From the NCBI GenBank assembly GCA_016806645.1, contig JACSYO010002173.1, forward strand, positions 2,338,734 through 2,402,733: a DNA stretch of 64,000 nt, given 5' to 3'. Made by a program: the position numbers and the translations under genes. Origin of the DNA: Ophiodon elongatus (Eukaryota > Chordata > Actinopteri > Perciformes > Hexagrammidae). Below, one piece after another: positions 15,001 through 30,000 of this stretch; position 1 is the stretch's first letter; each line of letters opens with the position of its first letter. The notes under the pieces were generated by a model that saw nothing but the letters and a program-made list of their open reading frames with translations, was not told where the DNA came from and did no database searches.

Positions 15001-18000
15001 TGAAGGGGCTGGGGAACGGACTGAGGGTGTTGTGCTGCCCACGGCGTCCTGGATCTGACACCACGCTCACCTACAGACAAAGAGCACATCGCTATATAAT
15101 GTAAGTTTCATGTGTTTCACTTAAAATTCAAACCATTTATGCCTCTGACAGTCTTTTAGTCTCCAACGTTCCCCGGTCACTATCATTTATAATAACAAAT
15201 GAGTGCAGAGTTGCTCTGCTATAAATTTCAATGATAGATCTGTATCACAGTCAAGTTCAATTAAGCCCTTTAAGGAAGCTATATTTAGACATTGGCAGTT
15301 ACCATGGCAACACACAGTCCAACCCAATGAATGGTATAAAATAGAAGCAAAGAAGAATAGAAATGTGTCATGATCCTAAACAGGTATCTGAATATCAAAA
15401 TAGCCCAAAAAAGCTCTTAAAGGTGTAATAACATTGAGTCAGGTGATGTTTTAAGTTGAGTGACGTGTTTTATTTTTTTAAATATACTATAAGTCCTGGC
15501 TCATAACTGATTCTGCAGCTAAACTGGAATTAAAATGAATTAAAATGAGCTTTGAACCCTCGTAGGGTTCAGGGCCTTCTCTATTGCTGCACCCTCCCCC
15601 AGCAACTCACCACTTTCAAAACTGTACTTAAAACTCACCTATTTAAATCTGCTTTTAACATGTGATGCTAGTTGTATGTTTCTGTTTTGTTTCTTACCAT
15701 TATAATGTCATCTCTCTGACTTGTTTGTATTGTTATTGCTTTTATTGTTATTGTACAGCGCCTTTAAGTACCATTTAAAGCCCTATACAGATCAAATATA
15801 TTATTATTATTATTATATCTTATATTTTTTGTGGAATAGTTTTGGCCCAGCTGTCTCCCTCACCCTGCGAGCCCCAGTGTTGCCAGTCAGATCTGATGCG
15901 CGTGCCTTTCTCTGATTGGCCAGCTCTTTCAAAGAGTTCACACCATCAGAGAACATCCCAATCAGCAGCTGAAGAGGCACCACAATGTCCAGCTCTGACA
16001 GCACCTGCGTCCAAACAAGAGACACAAAACATTTCCATTCACACAAGTTACAAAAAATATATTTTACTACTTAGTATGCAGATAGTTTTGATATTATTTC
16101 CAATGCTAAAAAATCTGCAGTGGTGGAAGACGTGTTCAGATCCTTTACTTAAGTAAAAGTACTAAAGCCACACTGTGAAAATACTCCACTATATTCAAAG
16201 TCTTATAAAAATAAAAGTATGTAACTTTTATAAACTGAATACACTTAAAGTATAAACAAATAATGTAGTAATTGTGCAGTAAAATGAATAGCATGCATCA
16301 TATTCTATAAGATCATCAAGTATATTTAAAAAGTCAACTTTTCATGAGCTCAGAAAAACAGCCCTGTTTTCCGCTTTGTATCAATACATTTTCCAGCTGA
16401 TCCAAGAACATTTCTAAATAGTTTATTCAGCTTCAGAAGAATTTTCTCAACCCATAAAGGAACACTTCATCCTTCAGTTTATCATACAGTCACCACATCT
16501 GCATGATTTTCACTAGACAGGAAGGGTATGAAAAACTGTAATCTGTAAAGTTACTGAAGCAGAGGTATACCATGCGGAGAAAGAATTACAGAGTCAAATT
16601 TTGTACCAGTTCTTGAATGTGGCCTATTTAATGTGGGTAAATCAAAGCGCCTCTTGATCATGGTTGTGACAGAAAACTTGAAATTAATCCATGTATACAG
16701 GGCAGCAAGCTGTGGGTGCATATGGGCTGAAAAGCAAAATCACTCCTATCTCTCTCATTTGGTGACCCAGATCCATATTCAGCAGAGCCCCTGCCTAGAC
16801 TCTCGCACTCTATGATAACCTGTTCAATTCACACGCACTGTGGACAGAACCGCAGGCTGTGAACTGGACATGAGGCACTGTGTGTGAATGTGTGTTTACA
16901 GTACGCTTGCTTACATGCAGCCACAGCAGAGCCTGCTCCTGCACAGACGCTGGGTAGCCAGAGAATCTGCAGCTGATGAAGCCAAACATTTCTTCCATGG
17001 AGAAGGGAAGGGGGCACAGCTCAATATCGAACATCTTACTGTAAGCAGAAGGCAGAGCAGAATATTATGTTCCTTGGATACTGTTACACAATCAGTCATT
17101 TAAGTTCAATTAAGGTATTTTCAAAGTTTTTCCATGTTGCAATTGTATGGTCCACACACTGACTCTGTTTTAGTTCTCCGTCAGCGAATGATTTCATTTA
17201 TGATGAAATGATGACATAGGTGGAAGATACCACCTCTTTAGTCACAGTTTCCGCGCTGCAAAAGCCAGTGTTGGGCTTTATAGACCATTGAGGTCGAAAG
17301 TAGCATTTTTGGAAAAGAGCCTTATTTTGCTGATTCTGTGGAGTTGACACCAATCATTCATCTTTAGTGTTTGGACAACTAAAAAGGCATATCTTCTATG
17401 AGAGGGTATTGTAGCTGCACTGTAAATATCTTGACGTCATGTCATGTTGTGTGCATTTGGCCAGTCATATCCAGAAATAAGAAAAATACACCATTAAAAG
17501 AGAAAGAAAAAAGAAATCAAGGTACAGATACAAGTAACTTATAAAGAAATATTGCATCACCCTCACCCCTGCTTATTTGCAATATCAAATGTATTTAGTA
17601 CAAGAATAGCAGCTAAAATAGGCAAACACTGAGGTTGTGGTGGATGTACCTGAGCACTTCCCGGAACTCTTTGAGCTGGTTGTCGGGCACCTCGGTGCGG
17701 ATGGCCTCCAGCCACTCCGGCATGAAGCACTCCCACAGTGGCTGACTGATGACATTGTAAGGTATCAGACACAGGATGCGGTTCAGGCCCTCCTTCAGCT
17801 GGGTCACTGAGTTACAGGACTTGTCCCAGTAACCTCCCACCTTGGGAAAAGTGTGAACGGACTGGCTTAGATCAGACAGAGCCAAGAGAGCTCAAATGGA
17901 GACATGCATCCACAATTTCAAGAAATCTCAGCCCTCAGTGACATGGTGATTTAATGACATTCATGAAACATGTTCAACATTTAACAAGAGCTATGACTGA

Positions 18001-21000
18001 GATAAAACAGAAGTTTGGATGTGCTTTGGCTGGCTATTTGCAGTTACAATGTTAATGTTAGTTGTGCTTTCTGAATTTAACCTTTCCCCACCCACATCAG
18101 CACACGGTACATGCTCTATAACCGATCTTGACCTTACCCTGGCAAACTCAACAGGCTTGGGCAGCAGACACATGACCATGACGTCAAATCGCACTTCGCA
18201 CACAGTTTTTAGCCACTTGGTGACAAACTGAGGCTTTAGCTTCTCCACCAGGCTTCCGACCTCATCGTCCATCATGTAGGCGGTGGAGTGAAACCACTGG
18301 AAGACCATGCTGACCAGCCGAGCCAGACTCTCTGTAGGTGTGTTTTCATTGGGTGTGCACAGGCTCACCTGCAGATGTGAGCAAAGGTCAGAGAAGCAAA
18401 CTAATCAGTCAGATAACCATAAATTCAGCAAGGTAGAGATAAGAGGCCATGCACAGTATACATCCCTGTCTCACAACTCCCTGTTATTGACACAGCAAAA
18501 GCCTTTGCCTACACACCAGGAACCAGATGCCAAACTGACTGAGGAGCCGCTGGTCGTGTTGGTCGTCCTCCTTGTTGTCAAACTCGATGTTGTCCAGAGA
18601 GTGGTGGGAGGCGGACAGGCCCATCTGACGACGTCTGTTCAGCTCAAACTCACGCTGTTCTGCGTGAATTTCTGCCTCCTTGAGAAGGCTGCATGGATAT
18701 GGAGAGGATAACACAGGATTCACAAAATAGCAGAGAAGACATAAAAGAGTCATATTGACGGAGGAAGAGCAGAAAAGAAGATAAAAACCCAAACGGAAAA
18801 CAAACATGTTGACATGGCATAAACATTTATAATCTCATTTCACGCAGTATTGTTTTCCATATATTCATGTGAAAACCTGTTTCACAGCATTAGATGCTTA
18901 TGCCCTGTAACTGTGGCTGTGACATGTCAGTGAATGTACCTTATAACAGCTTCCACAGTGCACACTAGCTCCTCCGCTCCGCACTCCCGGGTGTTGATGG
19001 GAGGGGGCGAGGTCTGGTACAGATGGGTCTCCGACGCAGCCCCCACCTCACTGCTGTGGTGGTTGACATGGCAACGCTTGCAGTAGCGGACAGGCCGGTT
19101 GCCATGGCGCCCACAGCAGCCAGCCGAGAAGCAGGTGACCACAGCCCTCCGAACATGAGAGCTGCAGTTCTACGAAGCCAAGAAACAGGGTGAAGGAGGA
19201 GGAGGAGATCAGTTATTTCTATTCTGGGCAGTCGGCAATAAAATAAAAATATGCCACCATCACAGCAAATCAGCCAATAATGCATTATGACAAGCCTCTA
19301 AAAATAAACATGTTTCTAGTCCTCAAAAGCATCTAACTGCTATGACTGTGAATACCGTCCCCTCTGATATGAGTTTGTTTAGGGAATGTTGATCTGTCTA
19401 CATCTACAGTGATAGAAAAAGTCTTTATGTGTCCCAACGGTGTCTCAGGTTTCTAAAAATAAAAGACATGGCCCTAGAGAACCATCCTAATCTGATCAGC
19501 CTCTAATCTTATGCCATTAGAGGGATGCAGTGCACCCTATCAAATTAACATATCTGTCCTCTGATGATGAGTTCTCTCATTCACCTACCCTGCTTTCAAC
19601 AACAAAAAAACACAACCCTGATATTACTGATGCTGTTGCTGTTTACGGTATGTTCTATCTTGGGTATCATGATGTATTTATAAGTAGCTATTCTCAGATG
19701 AAGATGACAGAGCTGGTGTAAATCCAGTTGGGAGTTTAAAGGGCTTTCTGAAATGAGTGTGACAAAGCCTGATCAGAAAGGGAGGCTGTGGATTATAAAC
19801 TGCTGGACAAACCAGGATGGAGGCCAGCTGTTTCCCCTGACAACACGCGACGGCTGCTCGGCCTGACGGGAATACCTGAGATCATCTCACACTCAGTTTT
19901 CCTTCTGTCTCCCTGGAAACCCTCAGGGAGCACTTGCCCTCAGCAGTGCGTTCAACAACAGCAAACAAACATCACGCCCCAGCAGCTTCATTTGAAATGA
20001 CGGGGTCTTTACTGAGCTGCTCGGACTTCTCAATGAAGAAAACATGTCAGGTTCATAAATAAATTACCTTGCTATGTACCACAGGTAAAAATGGATTCCA
20101 TGATTTGTTTTTGCTATGAGTGATAAAACCATTTAAAGCACGTGTTCTGTTTGTTTTGCGTTTGTATGTGAAGTTGAAGGTGAGTGAGGTTAATCAGTAA
20201 CAACAAATCACTGCAAAGGTTTATTTGTCCTAAATATAGAGAAGCATTGGATAATGTTCAAATGACATCATGCTGTAATGGGATGGATCAGAATAAATAT
20301 GACCAAATGAGAGAGGAGGCAGCTGCAGGACAAATACAAATCTTACCTTCTTTTGACAAATGGCAGATATCTCTGCTGCAAAGACAAATTAACAAAAAAT
20401 GTTTAGTTTGTACATAACAGAAGTAGCTTTTTAAAATGAGTGGAACCTCTTTTTAAGTATATCCTCAGAGGACAGGATTGTGAGTATCAGATTTAACTAT
20501 AGCTAGAAATATAATCAAAGTAAAGGAACAAATATGGGTACCTATACTCACCGTCTGTATCATATTATTATGTTAAAAGTCTTTATGTATATTGCAGATT
20601 ATACTGAATATATTCCATGTATGTCCCATTTACTGTTTGTCTAATTGTCTTTGGGGAGCAAGACAGGCTGAGAGACAATCAAAGACCTTTTTGTTTGTGA
20701 ACGCTCACCTTGGGGTAGGAGTACGTCAACAAGCCATTCAGCGTGGTCTCTGAGAAGGTAAAAGAAATGTATCAACAATGTTTGATTTATAGGCAAACTG
20801 CTCCTCTGAGCCTATATATAATTCCACCTAATGTAATCACAGCAGTCTTAACTTCCTAACAGAGCTGGGACACAAAATATCTTCGCTCAGTATCGAGTGA
20901 AATACAAAACTGCAGAGTCATGCAATTATAACATGCTAAACGCACACTGGAGAAAAGACAAACAAGTGACTGCATGATTTTGTGATGGTGATCTCATTAT

Positions 21001-24000
21001 TAGCGCAAGGGAATTACGTAACCATGGCGATGCATTTCCCCTGGGATAAAGTGAGGAATGATGAGGCAGGCAGTAGGTGATGTATGTTTTGAATGGCATC
21101 ATATTTAAGGAGGGGGAGGATCTGGGGGGATGGAGAAAAGAGGTAAACAGATGCATACCCTGCTATCCTCTGGCTGCACTCCTCGCATATATAAAGAGGA
21201 GGGGGCTTGTCTCCCAGGGCAACAGAAAGAGTAGGATCTATACACATCTGCAAAGTAAGACAGGTAGTGTTAGAATATGGATGTGGTATTTAAACATACT
21301 GGTATTTTTATGTTTTATTTTCATACAAACAAGAGGGAAAGAAAATCATTTCTGCGCATTTAGGGACTGTACAAAAATCATCAGGGTGTGGAGGGGGACT
21401 GAACATCATGCTTTACTTAAAAAAAAGTAATAAAACACCATGGAATTGGTACAAATCATTTTGCCAATATTAACCAAAGACTCATGACAAAGTTTAAGAT
21501 GGTATAATCGAATCTAAACCTTGTTAATGGAATAGCCATTTTCCCATAGCCACCAATTGAACTGGAAAAAAACACATCATAGATTACCTGTAGATTCCAA
21601 TACCCATAATATACTATTTAGTATACCCGAAAAAAAATTGTACATCCCAATACATAGTCAAATGCAGTATGTCAAAAATACCAGAATGTCTAACAGCATC
21701 CGGTCACATTTTTCAGAATGCAAGCCAGCACGCTTTTTCCGGCTAGTCTGACCCACTATCCTCTTCGAAGCGGATATATGCAAGAGGGTCAAAGTTCAAG
21801 GTGCAATGTTATGACCAGGTAGAATATCCCAATTGAATACATACTGCCTGCAACAGTACGTACTTTGTAAGGTCATCTTCAGTATGTACTAAAAGTGAAA
21901 AGAAATAGTATGTGATTTGGAGCGCAGTCAGCGTTTACTACCGGTATTTTCCATTTGTCCCTCTCACATAGTACTCTCCAACGGTAGTTTATCATGATAT
22001 TGCCCAGGAAGTCGCGTGACATCTATACCTGTCTCCCCACGCCTCTGCGTGGATGGCTGCGTGCATATGCTGCACTCTGTTCTCTTGCAACCTGTGCCTG
22101 GCCCTCTGCTAAACCTCAATGCTCATGGCCTTAATGTTCAGATGGTGCACTGTAATTTACTGTGCTCATAGGATGCCACTCTATCCTCAAGGGCTGCACA
22201 GGGTCACCGCTTCCAATTAAGCTACCTTCCCTCCATACCCCCTCCCTGCTCCTGGTAATTGAAATCCGGCCGCTGTCAATGCCCCTGTTCCTACTCTATT
22301 TGTCAGTTTTGAGCACAGTTGAATAAAAGCAGGTGGAGCTGATAAAGCAGAGCAGCAACAGCCAAGACTGTTATAAAGTAGCATTGAAGCTGATATGATT
22401 ACCCCAATCCCACAGCTGCCCAGGCCTACACTGATATATTTACCAAGGGGGCTCACAAAAGCAAACACACCGACACGCGTGATTGAACTCGGCAAAGCAA
22501 TGTGGCACATGCTCCATGCGTTCCCAAAGATGTTCTCAAGGGAAGCAGCCTTTGAATGCAGAGTGTGATGTTAATCTATCTTCTTACAGTAATAAGGAAA
22601 TACAGGGTTGTGGCATCCAACAACCATAAATGTACCTGTGATGTAAGAGTTCATGTTTAAGGCTTATTTAACATGTTTTTTAAGACTGAAGTCACCTTGA
22701 CAGCAGGTTTATTGATAGCATTGTGGCATTCGATATGTTGACAGTGGATGGGGTTCCAGGCTGATGAAATTGAAGAGAGAGAGAGAAGAGTTGCAGTAGG
22801 GGAGGAGACAAGAAGAAAAATTGGGGATGCGTTAGACCTTTAGTCAGTTCAAGGGCAGGTCAAGCAGCAGATGTGACATGTAAGAGAATCTTACCTGTGT
22901 ACTGAAGCCCTCTATATTCACTAATGGCTCCTGGGGGCTTTAGGTTGGGCCAGTAATGAAACAGCATCTGCACAGCTGGAGGCTTTACTTGGGATGGGCC
23001 ATAGGAGATGACATACAGAAGGTCCTGCACACAGTATAAACAGTATCAACAGTAATTACAAAGTGCAATGATATTCAAAGGTATTTGCATGCTAATGAAT
23101 GGCAACTAATTGAAGGTTTTCATTCCAACATGCTTTATACTCATTTTGTAAAGACTAAATGTTGCCCATTGTCCATTGTTCAAGATTTAGAAAACATTGA
23201 CGGGACTATGTATTTTACTCTTTTTTTTATTCAAAAGGAATATGCATTTCAGGAAATACATATCGGATATTTCAGTTTTTGCCAAGAGTTACTAAATAAA
23301 AAAATGGATACTGCTAGCACCCACCAGTAGACCGTGAGCTTAGTTTGGAGCAGCTAGCTTGAAATTCAGTTTTTGTATTGATTAAAGAAACATTGTATTA
23401 CATGTTAATTAGTGAGCTTTAGCCGGTAGGATTTTTTTTATTTTTATCTTTGAACAGAGCCAGGCTAGCTGTTTCTCCCTTCTTCCAGGGGTTTTGCCTT
23501 ATGCTAATCGATGCTAACTGTCCTCTTGCTCTAGCTAGCCAACTTGCACTGATCTATCTCAGTAAGAAAGCTAATAAGCATAGTTCCGCTAATGTCAAAC
23601 TATTTTACCTCCTAAAAAGGATTCAAGAGGAAGAATACAGTATTTTGAAAATAGCATTTTTAGGCCATACAGTGTATAATTCCAAAGTAAAATACATAAA
23701 CAAATTGAAGCTGAAGGAAGGTTTCAACTTCTAATAGCTACTTGCTTATTTGTCTAGTTTTATTTTTATTTATTGAAGATTTTAACTAACAGACATTCAG
23801 CACAAATCTTGTACAATTCCAGTGTGTAAGAAAGTAATGACAATCAAATGAAATATGAAAAGTAAATAAATTAGATTAAATGTAAACGAAAACATTAAAA
23901 CTAAACAATGACATTAAAAAAGGCAATATAGTTTAATAAAAGGCTACAGAAAATAATCTTTAAATTACAAGACTGTAAGTATATGTTGTGTTACACCGTC

Positions 24001-27000
24001 AACACACTGTAAATGTGAAGAAAGAAAATCAGCCATTGTGCTTTACACAAAAGACCTTATCTGTAACCTACCTTCCACACTTCCTGTTTGTGCTTCATTA
24101 GACACTCCAACAATTGACAGTGATACACTAGAAAGAAGAAGAAGAAGACAGCTTAAAAAGAGAGCCATACCCAACATTACAGTGTTAGTTATATGCTGTG
24201 AAAGCAGTTAATGTGGTGGTTTACCTGGATTTGTGGTGTACTGCATTGCAATCATTAGCATAGAAGAGGCAGACAGATTGACATAGGCCGGGACTCCCCC
24301 CTCCCTCCGAGTGGAGCCCACTACAGCAAGCAAGCAAGAGAAAGAATGACTTCACTTTTTCATTTATTCATTAAATAACATTTAATAAATAAAATAACAT
24401 TACTACATTTCATAAATCACCAATTATGCCAACATAAAGGTACAGTTTACTTATGATGAAAAGTGAATTAATTGTCAAAATGATCTCATGATAGGTCATA
24501 CTCACATATAGCCATGGGGAGGAAAGAGGTGCTCAGGTACTCAATGATGTCTTTGTGGAGGAAAGGGGGAAATGTGGCTAAAGTGGAGATCATAGTATAG
24601 GGCAAAGTGCTGAGAATATCATCACTGAGAAAGGGAAGGAGGCATGTTGTTGTGTAAAATATGGACTGTCCCAGATCTGATGAGAAAGGGAAAAGGCAAA
24701 AAAAAAAAAAAAAGACAAAAAGAGATACACAGACACTCATTCAATTAACAGTACATACAGTAATCACATACTGTATGCAGCCACAGATGTCAAATTTACA
24801 TGAAATTTCAGTCATTCAATATTTTATATATTATCACAGTAATAACAGTAAAAAAGAGAACATTTAGAATATGAACTTCAGCTGAGGACAGTGAGCTTTC
24901 TTTAAAAGCCATTGAGGTACAATTTGCCTTCAGGAAAAGTAGAGCATTCTAGTCAAGAAGATGGGTTTTCATGCTTTTGAGCTTTTTTTAACAGTGGTAA
25001 AATATTCATGAAAAACAAGAGCACTGACTGTGATGCAGCCTTTAGCCCGTGAAAATACAGTGCGGAAATAAGTCATTCTCAGATGTATTCTAAACGTATT
25101 GAAAAAAAAAACATTACATTTGCCTGTGTGTTTTCCATTTAACTTATATATTTGCACATGACACCATAAGTAAAACTTTTCTCCTACTTTACATAACAAA
25201 CATGCAGTCAAGTATGATACACAGAAGAGAAGGCCTATGTCTGGTGTATCCAATGGCTTATGAACGATTAAGTTGACAGGATCCAGCGTGCTCCCAATCA
25301 CCCCATGCATCCCTCAAGATCCTCAGCAGGACTTCTCTCCTCCAGTTACAAAAGAGGCCAAAAAAGCAGCAGTGGCTTCATGCAGGCCAGACGGCTCAGG
25401 GATGATGATGACAAACAGTGGTGCACTGGGCCTTGACTCACCATGCTGACCGTGCTGCAGCAGGGGCACCAGGTCAAGCAGGGTCACGAGGGTCACATAG
25501 AGGCCCTGATAGTCCAGAGAGGGGTACTCTGAGAGCTGAGCGTCCCGACTCTGCTGCCCCTGCCCCCCGCGGTCTGACGGGGCATCGCGCAGAACGCTGT
25601 AAAGGAGGGAGCGAGTAACTGAAGGGTTGATGGAACTGACTTGTGGTCTTAGAGATGGGGTGAGTGGGAATGGCACAGGAAAAAGACACATGGTCATGGG
25701 CACGGCCAAATTGGAAGCTTCCTGGTTCTCCTTCCTGCCTGTGCGGGACAGAATGCTGCTCCGGGGCGGGAGGGGAGGGGAGGGAGGGTAGGGGAGGGGA
25801 ACAAGGGAAAAAAAGAGACAACAAAGACACAAAAAAACAGCACATTACATTGAAATGGCACTACAGAGACAGCGTAAATAGAAAAAAACAAACCCAGATA
25901 AACCCCACATAGGATGCAGTGTCTCACTATTTGACTGTATCACTGAAGGCACGGGCAATTTTTCCCTGCTTTGTCGGTTCAGAGTGACTTTGATTCAATT
26001 TATCTCGTTTTGTCTATCTTTGCACTTGGAAAACAAAAAAAACATGAGCACAAACTGCAATGATCACTGCATCTCATGCGTATCTGGTGACAAGGAGCAA
26101 AAATATAAAAAATGGCATGTTTTCAGTGGCAACCCCATACTTCTCCAAAAAGGCACAGTACAAACGACTGTCCCTCGATGGCTGCCATCTTCCAATCAGC
26201 AAGGTCAGAGGCTACCATGCAAAAAGGCCAATGAGCCGTGGAATAAAATAAATAAAAAAAAGAAATTTCCTTGTCTTTAGTGGGGCTGTCAAGGATGGGA
26301 GTGACACCAAATTGGTTCGGGAAAATACAGAGGTGACACTTTTGAAACATGCTTCAGCCAGTAATAAACATGTGTGTGAGGTTAGATCAAGTGCTCACAG
26401 GTCACAGCACATGTTTATTGCACCAGAGAAATAATGTCCGTGTGCATACGTTATGATACTGTATCAGTATCATCAGGAGAAATAATGAGATCCAACAGGC
26501 ATATGGATTCAGGTTTCTAAAATAAATGTAACAACTAATCTACGGTAGAGGAGAAACTATAATGACAAAGGAATAGGTTGTATCAGGGGGAGATGACTGG
26601 TAGCATTATGTTTGTGAGCTAATGCAGGATGGACAATTGTGTTTGCTGTCCCCTGGGGAAAGGTGGTGGACATATTCAATTTTAAAAAAGGGGAAAAACA
26701 AAAGGAAAAACTAGTTGGGTTGAGTGTGGAGCGTCTAGGGTGAGGATGGGGGAAGGGGGGGCCAGAGAGCATTGCTCTTTTTACTGCACATTATTAAAGA
26801 GCTAAGCTGTTCTATCAGGCAAATGATTGGGATTTATCAAGAGAGCCCAGATTATAAATGCTGATGTATTGTTTATTTATTTATTTTATTTTGAAAGGTC
26901 ACTCAAAAAGTAGAGTTACAGCATTCTCGGCAAGTGAGAAAGGGGATTTCAAAATTGATTAACATAACATTAGATACATAATGTTGAGCATGTCGCTTAA

Positions 27001-30000
27001 CAGTTTAATACTGTCAACAGCAGAATGTAACATTTTCTGAATTATCCCCTCAAAGTTATACTCTGAAAGATTTTAGTCGGCGTAGATTCATACCTAAAGC
27101 TGCTTATTGTACAGCGTAAACTCAAACAGGACTAATTCAAAACAACAGACTGTATCTCAGAGTATGACTTTTTCACTGCCAATTTCTCATATAGAAAACA
27201 TCATTATTTTGAACAATGAACATAGAGATTAACAGACACGCTCACACGCATACACTGAACATTTACACACAAAGAGACACACATATGTGCATACATACAC
27301 ACCTACGTACAAACAACACGGAAAATTACAAACATGTACGACACATAAAACACATGTAGAAATGCACTGATACAGACACATGACATACATTGACTGTCAA
27401 ACCCTGCACTGTCAATACAAAATCATTGACTATGTAGCAGTAATCCAAACCACAATCAGACTTAATAAATTTACAGAATTGGAGAATATCATGTCTAAAC
27501 AATACTAGATATGATTTCTGCTCCCTACAGTCATTCATCTCAGAGAGATATAGTTTGGCATGAAGTCAGCAGGACTCACTGATGCAGAGAGCTCAATCTG
27601 ACTTGCAGCAATATGACAAAGCTATGCCTCTTCTTATAGGAGGCATATGTAATTGTCAGTAAACAGAAAATGTTAACCCTTCTTTGTTTTCTGACCTGAT
27701 CTGACCTGAACCTAAAATTGGTGTATGAATCAGCAACCACCTCTGGCCATTTCAGTTTTTCTTTTCAGGAACATGACACATCCCTGCTCCACTTTTCAAA
27801 GCTCACTGCTCCCACTTTCTCACTCTCTTTTTTTTTTATTTTTCCTTTTTCTCTCTTTTTTCACCCTGGGTTTCAGACGGCACAGGTGTATGGATAATCC
27901 TGCAGTCCCCACTGAGGAAACCAGACCCCTCTAATGGTGGGGAGAATTACTTGTTCTGCATATCCGAGGATAAGAGGCTCTACTTCGGGAAAATATCATG
28001 TAACTGTTAACAGTGGCATCGTAGTGAGCCGTTCCTTTCGCATTAGAATGTCGCTGCCCCTCAGAAACAAAATCGTCACTTGAATCAAAACAGATTCTCA
28101 CAGTAGCAGCCTCCGTCATTATCCATCTGTGCGAAAGACATATGAAAGGACATGTTTAAAACAGCACAGTGACTGCTGGTGCTGGACAGCCCTTCAGCGA
28201 AGGCTAAGCACAAAGTATCCACTCTGCGAGCATCACTCAACAGAGGAATAATCCTTATGGGGCTGAGGCATAAAGTGTAGAATTGAGGCCGGCTGCCAAT
28301 CTCAAATAGATTGCACCCTAAGCTGAAAATAATGATAAAAGTGGGACATACAACTTCAGCCTTTAGCAATCCCATCCTTTTTGTAAATTAGCTATTACAT
28401 TTGGACAGCAGTAATATTTTCTGGGAGACCAGCAGGCATGTAACATTAAACCAACCTTAAGACATACCAAAATATTCTATCACTGTTGATTACTCTTCTA
28501 TGGAAAGAAACTCCAGCTGGAAAAACAGGGACATGACACATTGTGAAATAAGATGTGTCCAAAATGGCTGCCTACTTGACCTGTGTTGGAGTAGGAAATA
28601 ACATGCTGTTCCTTCCTCTGGCTTTCACAGCACCCAGGGGAGCAGGCTGACCCTGCAACTGCAGAGCCGGAGGAGCTGCCCTCCAAAGGCCCCCTTCTGG
28701 GAAGGACACAACAGTCCGCCCCAAGGAAGCGTTCATTTAGCAGGCGACCACTGAATCAATAAATCTGCAGCTGCTTCAAAACAACACGATGATATCTGTT
28801 CCATCTTCTTCTATCCTTCAAAGCAGTGCAGGCAAGGCAGTCAGAGTTGGCCACTCCCCTTACTTCTTCTTGACATCCTAAATTCATGTTAGCCATTTAA
28901 TGATATCACTGTCATCCCTTTCAGAAAGCGTGTCAACCTGCTGTAAGTTAACCTGTCTGATTTAGAAGGAAGCTAAATATCACACATTCTAAAGTCTGTT
29001 ACTTCACCTGTTGGCTCCAGAGCAGGGTACTTACCTGAGCAGAGTTTGGGAAAAGTATTTCAGTGTGTTTGCAATGTCTGTTCCGGAGGGCACAGGGTAA
29101 ATATTGTGTTGCACACGGTTGTGATACTCTTGCAAGTATCGTATCTTAGAGGCAACTAGACAAAATAAAGAGCAGAGTAACAAGCAAATCAACATGAGAC
29201 TATCATTTGAATCTGAGTACACAGATGAGGCACATGGCAGAACATGCATAAAGCTGTGTTTCTGTTGTTTCTTGGTTCAGATTCATGTGAGACAGCATGT
29301 ACACAGATGCTCCAATTATCAAGTTAAACAAAGAGTCTGTGTTCTCATGGCTCTCTGGCCTTCAGCAGGTGACCTTTTTGGTACAGCAGCGAGGTCACGG
29401 GAAACCCTTGAGGACCAAGCAACCTATTGCTTACAGAAACACGCTCATGTACAAAAGGTTGCCGGTTCAAGTCCCAAGACAAGCTGGGAATATGCAGTCA
29501 ACATGAAACACGAGAGAGAGGGCTTACTCATCTCTCAGCAGATGATACTGAGAGACATTTCAGCAGTGACCCCTTCGGTTTAACATCATCCTCGTGTTAC
29601 TGTTAAAGATATGACTGTGTTATTTTTGCCTGGTTAAATAAGAGTCCAATGAAGTGGGAGTGGGTGATCGCTGACCCATTTTCTGTGACTTTGGGCAGTG
29701 GTGTTTAGCTTCCTCCCTGACCTGTAAATGACAAACCTCAAAATAAAAATAACAGCTGCAGGCTTTGAGCGTGTGTGGTCAAATTATTTATTGCAAAACA
29801 TACAGTCGTACACCTGTTTCTCTCTTCTTAAATATAAACATCTTGAGGGACATTTTCATGCATGCCTATATTTTTGTATATGGAGATAACAGCAGCTAAT
29901 TAGTTGTTCTCTGTTGTTTTTTTCTGCTTTTAGCCTGATTAGTTCTACCATATATTTACCACTAAACAACATCAGCCACACACAACTTTAAGCCCATTGA

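Noticed and set aside
29400..29500. Intact tRNA gene
   Set aside because: Only a B-box-like word is present; no acceptor stem or cloverleaf can be drawn.
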